DNA from: an uncultured Selenomonadales bacterium
Lineage (GTDB): Bacteria; Bacillota; Negativicutes; Selenomonadales; Selenomonadaceae
NCBI GenBank assembly: GCA_946408355.1
Contig: CAMJRX010000019.1
Location: 1 to 43,853, forward strand
Direction of reading: 5' to 3'
Length of the DNA stretch: 43,853 nucleotides
How positions within the stretch are numbered: the first letter of the stretch is position 1; every line of letters begins with the position of its first letter. This document shows, piece by piece, positions 41,854 through 43,853 of this stretch. Below the pieces are notes generated by a model. The model saw only the letters and a program-made list of their open reading frames with translations, ran no database searches and was not told where the DNA came from. Made by a program: the position numbers and the translations under genes.

Positions 41854-42215
41854 TCATAATCTATCCAAACAATGGTCGGATCTTATAAGGCAAGGTTGCA
41901 ACTTCATATCTGTTGTCAGTCGCATTGCGGCTATCCCTTCTGTGCACAGAGATTTTTCAGTACAATTTTTGCATATATTCATATAATCAAAATCACTTAA
42001 TTTATGGCTTTTCAAATTGATATTTAATCCATTACCGAGTAGTATATTATCAGAGTCTATGCTATATGGATTACGTTGAATTGATTTAGAGATTATGCCA
42101 TATTTTTTTCAATATCTTCTCAATGTCTTCCATACTGTAATAATATTTATTGCTTTTGTCAGATGTAAACAAGCTAAAAAAATTAAGAATATCCAATCTA
42201 GAGCGTGTTGGTAAA
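41854..42215 (-). pseudogene. C-terminal piece of a MoaA-like radical SAM protein
   Basis: The minus strand encodes a radical-SAM C-terminal region in two frames. The downstream frame ends with MNICKNCTEKSLCTEG, AAMRLTTDMKLQPCLIR and a stop at 41854; the CxxC..C pattern with the RLT and PCL segments is that of the second iron-sulphur cluster of MoaA-type enzymes. The upstream part (LDILNFFSLFTSDK, SMEDIEKILKK) is in another frame, joined at a run of seven A (42103-42109 on plus). The SAM-binding N-terminal domain is missing; an IS5-like remnant lies directly upstream. It is a dead fragment. Confidence 0.6.
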
Positions 42216-42217
42216 CG

Positions 42218-42760
42218 CTAAGAACAGGTGTTTATAAAAATTGAAAAGTGATATAGTAAATGTAATATGAGACAGAAATACGAAACAGACTTAACAGAAG
42301 AGCAATGTGAAGTTATCGCGCCTTTGTTCGTTCATATGCGAATTTTCCACCGGTTTTTACGGTGCATAGCTTTACGTGCTCGGCTCAGCGGCTTGTGGGA
42401 CAAAAAAGCGTGAAAACGACTGGAGCCATTGAGCAAAAAGGGTTTGATGCTGGAAAAAAACGAGTAAAACGGCAAATTGTCACCGAAGACATTGGCTGTC
42501 TTTTATATGTCTTGATTCACAAAGCCAATCAGCACGATACAAAAATGGGATATTGGGTAGCGTGCTTGTCGACTTTCGCCTATCCTACTTTGCAGAAAAT
42601 CTGTGGAGATGGCGGCTATCGCTGTTCTTTTGTTTACGAGGCTTAATCACTCTCGCCGACTTAGCAAGGATTATGAGCTAACTGCGGCTTCTGCTGAAGC
42701 ATTAATCAAAATTTCTCATATTCACACTTTGCTTAATCATTTATGAACACTGCTTCTTAG
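42218..42760 (+). mobile_element. Degenerate IS5-family element
   Basis: Imperfect inverted repeats (CTAAGAACAGGTGTTTATAAA at the left, reading inward, and CTAAGAAGCAGTGTTCATAAA from the right) bound 543 bases. Inside, a start at 42267 encodes MRQKYETDLTEEQCEVIAPL, and a later frame SVKTTGAIEQKGFDAGKKR and CLLYVLIHKANQHDTKMG, then RLSKDYELTAASAEALIKI to a stop near 42747. These are the N-terminal, DDE-core and C-terminal parts of an IS5 transposase with large gaps and frame changes. It is inactive and differs from the other IS type here. Confidence 0.75.
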
Positions 42761-42793
42761 AAAGAAATTTTTGGAATTAAAAACAAATCCACA

Positions 42794-43244
42794 CTAAAAT
42801 TTAAATCTGAAAACTTTATCGCGAAATGGTTGGTCGTTATTGTAATTTATATATTTTGGTGTTGAAAAAATTCCTAGCCATGCCTGACGATTGGAAAAAT
42901 CTTTGTAGATTCGATAAATTGAATATAAAGTTCACGACTTGCCGCGCCCATATTTTCAGTCGTCATAAGTTTTCTAATCGCCGTCATGGAAAAATTATCT
43001 TTATTTGTGCGATTTGGTTTGCGTTCAAAGTTACTTGCGGTGGCGTAAGGCGGATTAATGAAGATAATCCATTTAATATTTGGGTTTGCGAGGTCAGCGC
43101 GCAGGTTTTCGGGCAATTTATCGGCGTCGTCATTCAAAAAATCGTATTGAAAACACGTAGCGACAGAAAAAGTTTTAGCGCAATAATCAGTCTCATCTTT
43201 AATCAGCGTAGAAATATAGCAATTAGCAAGCTTTTGACGATTTA
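42794..43244 (-). pseudogene. Adenine-specific DNA methylase fragment
   Basis: The minus strand encodes NPNIKWIIFINPPYATASN, with the catalytic NPPY of N6-adenine methyltransferases, and SMTAIRKLMTTENMGAASRE; after a frameshift near 42915 it continues RIYKDFSNRQAWLGIFSTPK and NNDQPFRDKVFRFKF before a stop. SAM-binding motif I and the target-recognition part are absent. The similarity begins right at the stop of the DUF4417 gene, so the two were joined by a deletion or insertion. It is a remnant of a restriction-modification or orphan methylase gene. Confidence 0.65.
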
Positions 43245-43852
43245 AATGTCTGGAAATCTTTTTTCGAGCCAGTCGGGGCATTTTCCGCAAACGACAATGG
43301 CGGTCGGCTGAATTTTTGCAACCATAGTATTTACGCCGCCGACAAAGAGACGATAAGCCTCTTTATCGCGTCTGAGGCAGTTCGTAGTAATCGCAACTGT
43401 GGAATTGAGCGGCAAGCCGTCAAAACACCACTCCCAAGACGATTCGTCCGCAAAACCTGCCGTCGGTATAATGGGAATTCCCGCTTGTTGCAGAGCATAA
43501 TCAATCAAACGATTTGCACGGCAGTTGGCAATCAAAATTTCTTCGGGATAATCGCGATACAAGCTGAATTCCGCAGAAATCACCCCTTTTGCCTGTCTCA
43601 AAAGTTCGACGTAATCATCAAAACGATTATACAGCTTATGAAAATGTTTTTCCAACGTGAAACAGTGAAACCAATAATTTTCTCTGTCCTTAGTGGATTT
43701 AGATAATTAAACGGTAGCACAGGTTCTTCGGGAAGATAATTTGTTCGTGCGAGTTGCGGGAAATTATATTTGCCCGTCGCTGGAAAATCTCCCGAAAACG
43801 GCGGTTTGCAAAGACATTTTTCAATCCAAAATTTTATTTCTTCTAACGTCAT
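43242..43852 (-). pseudogene. DUF4417 family protein, one-base frameshift
   Basis: Two overlapping minus frames together cover a DUF4417-type protein. From ATG at 43852: GKYNFPQLARTNYLPEEPVL and PFNYLN; after a one-base shift near 43671-43685 the other frame continues FHCFTLEKHFHKLYNRFDDY, AEFSLYRDYPEEILIANCRA, PIIPTAGFADESSWEWCFDG, and ends at 43242. DUF4417 proteins are common on phages and mobile elements and their biochemical role is unknown. The length (about 200 residues) would be near complete apart from the frameshift. Confidence 0.65.
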
Positions 43853-43853
43853 A

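Overview
The window looks like a chromosomal segment of a low- to mid-GC member of the Bacillota. Strong GGAGG-type ribosome sites, frequent TTG/GTG starts, short U-tract hairpin terminators and the gene families fit Negativicutes (Selenomonas-like) best, but that placement is inference from style and gene content, not from a marker gene.

Layout. 1-4615: the end of an IS5-like element abuts a truncated phosphonopyruvate decarboxylase gene (aepY), followed by a YidC-like/sulfatase fusion protein with a 5' frameshift and a CDP-glycerol glycerophosphotransferase homologue. This looks like part of a locus for a phosphonate- or phosphate-decorated surface polymer and is visibly more AT-rich than its neighbours. 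4818-11627: cobD-like aminotransferase and a CDF metal transporter (+), a large glutamine synthetase (-), a thiol-redox operon trxB-grx-grx-gpx (-) and maf (+). 11679-16941: envelope-type genes, namely a PRC-barrel repeat protein and a membrane TPR repeat protein (-), lgt with two small genes (+), and small exported proteins (-). 17039-18533: a scrap zone with a 32-codon ORF, a gutted IS256-family transposase, a decayed IS5-family element and a broken HTH regulator gene. 18871-21256: aroF-tyrA, then tRNA-Lys, -Glu, -Asp and -Phe. 21340-23503: tadA, an unknown gene, malate dehydrogenase and rubredoxin (-).

23754-30167 is a purine operon on the minus strand: purB, an MBL-fold hydrolase, purC, a small exported protein, a UDP-glucuronate decarboxylase, purM, and a purN that runs in frame into the IMP-cyclohydrolase half of purH. 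30296-31471 encodes a proline-rich repeat protein. 31612-35681: a DUF4422 glycosyltransferase coupled to copA, whose last 68 codons look like an absorbed copZ with its own internal ribosome site. Two tRNA-Val genes follow. 36178-41551: two terD genes, an exported MTA/SAH-nucleosidase-like protein, a frameshifted and shortened GT2 gene with a seven-C tract, and a PMCA-type calcium ATPase. 41640-43853: decayed radical-SAM, IS5, adenine methylase and DUF4417 genes.

No CRISPR array, intact prophage or complete defence system is visible. The most interesting items are the YidC-sulfatase fusion in the phosphonate locus, two in-frame gene fusions that keep an internal ribosome site and start codon (purN/purH' and copA/copZ-like), the Ter/calcium cluster with its exported nucleosidase and out-of-frame glycosyltransferase, and three low-complexity repeat proteins built from 24- or 39-bp units.
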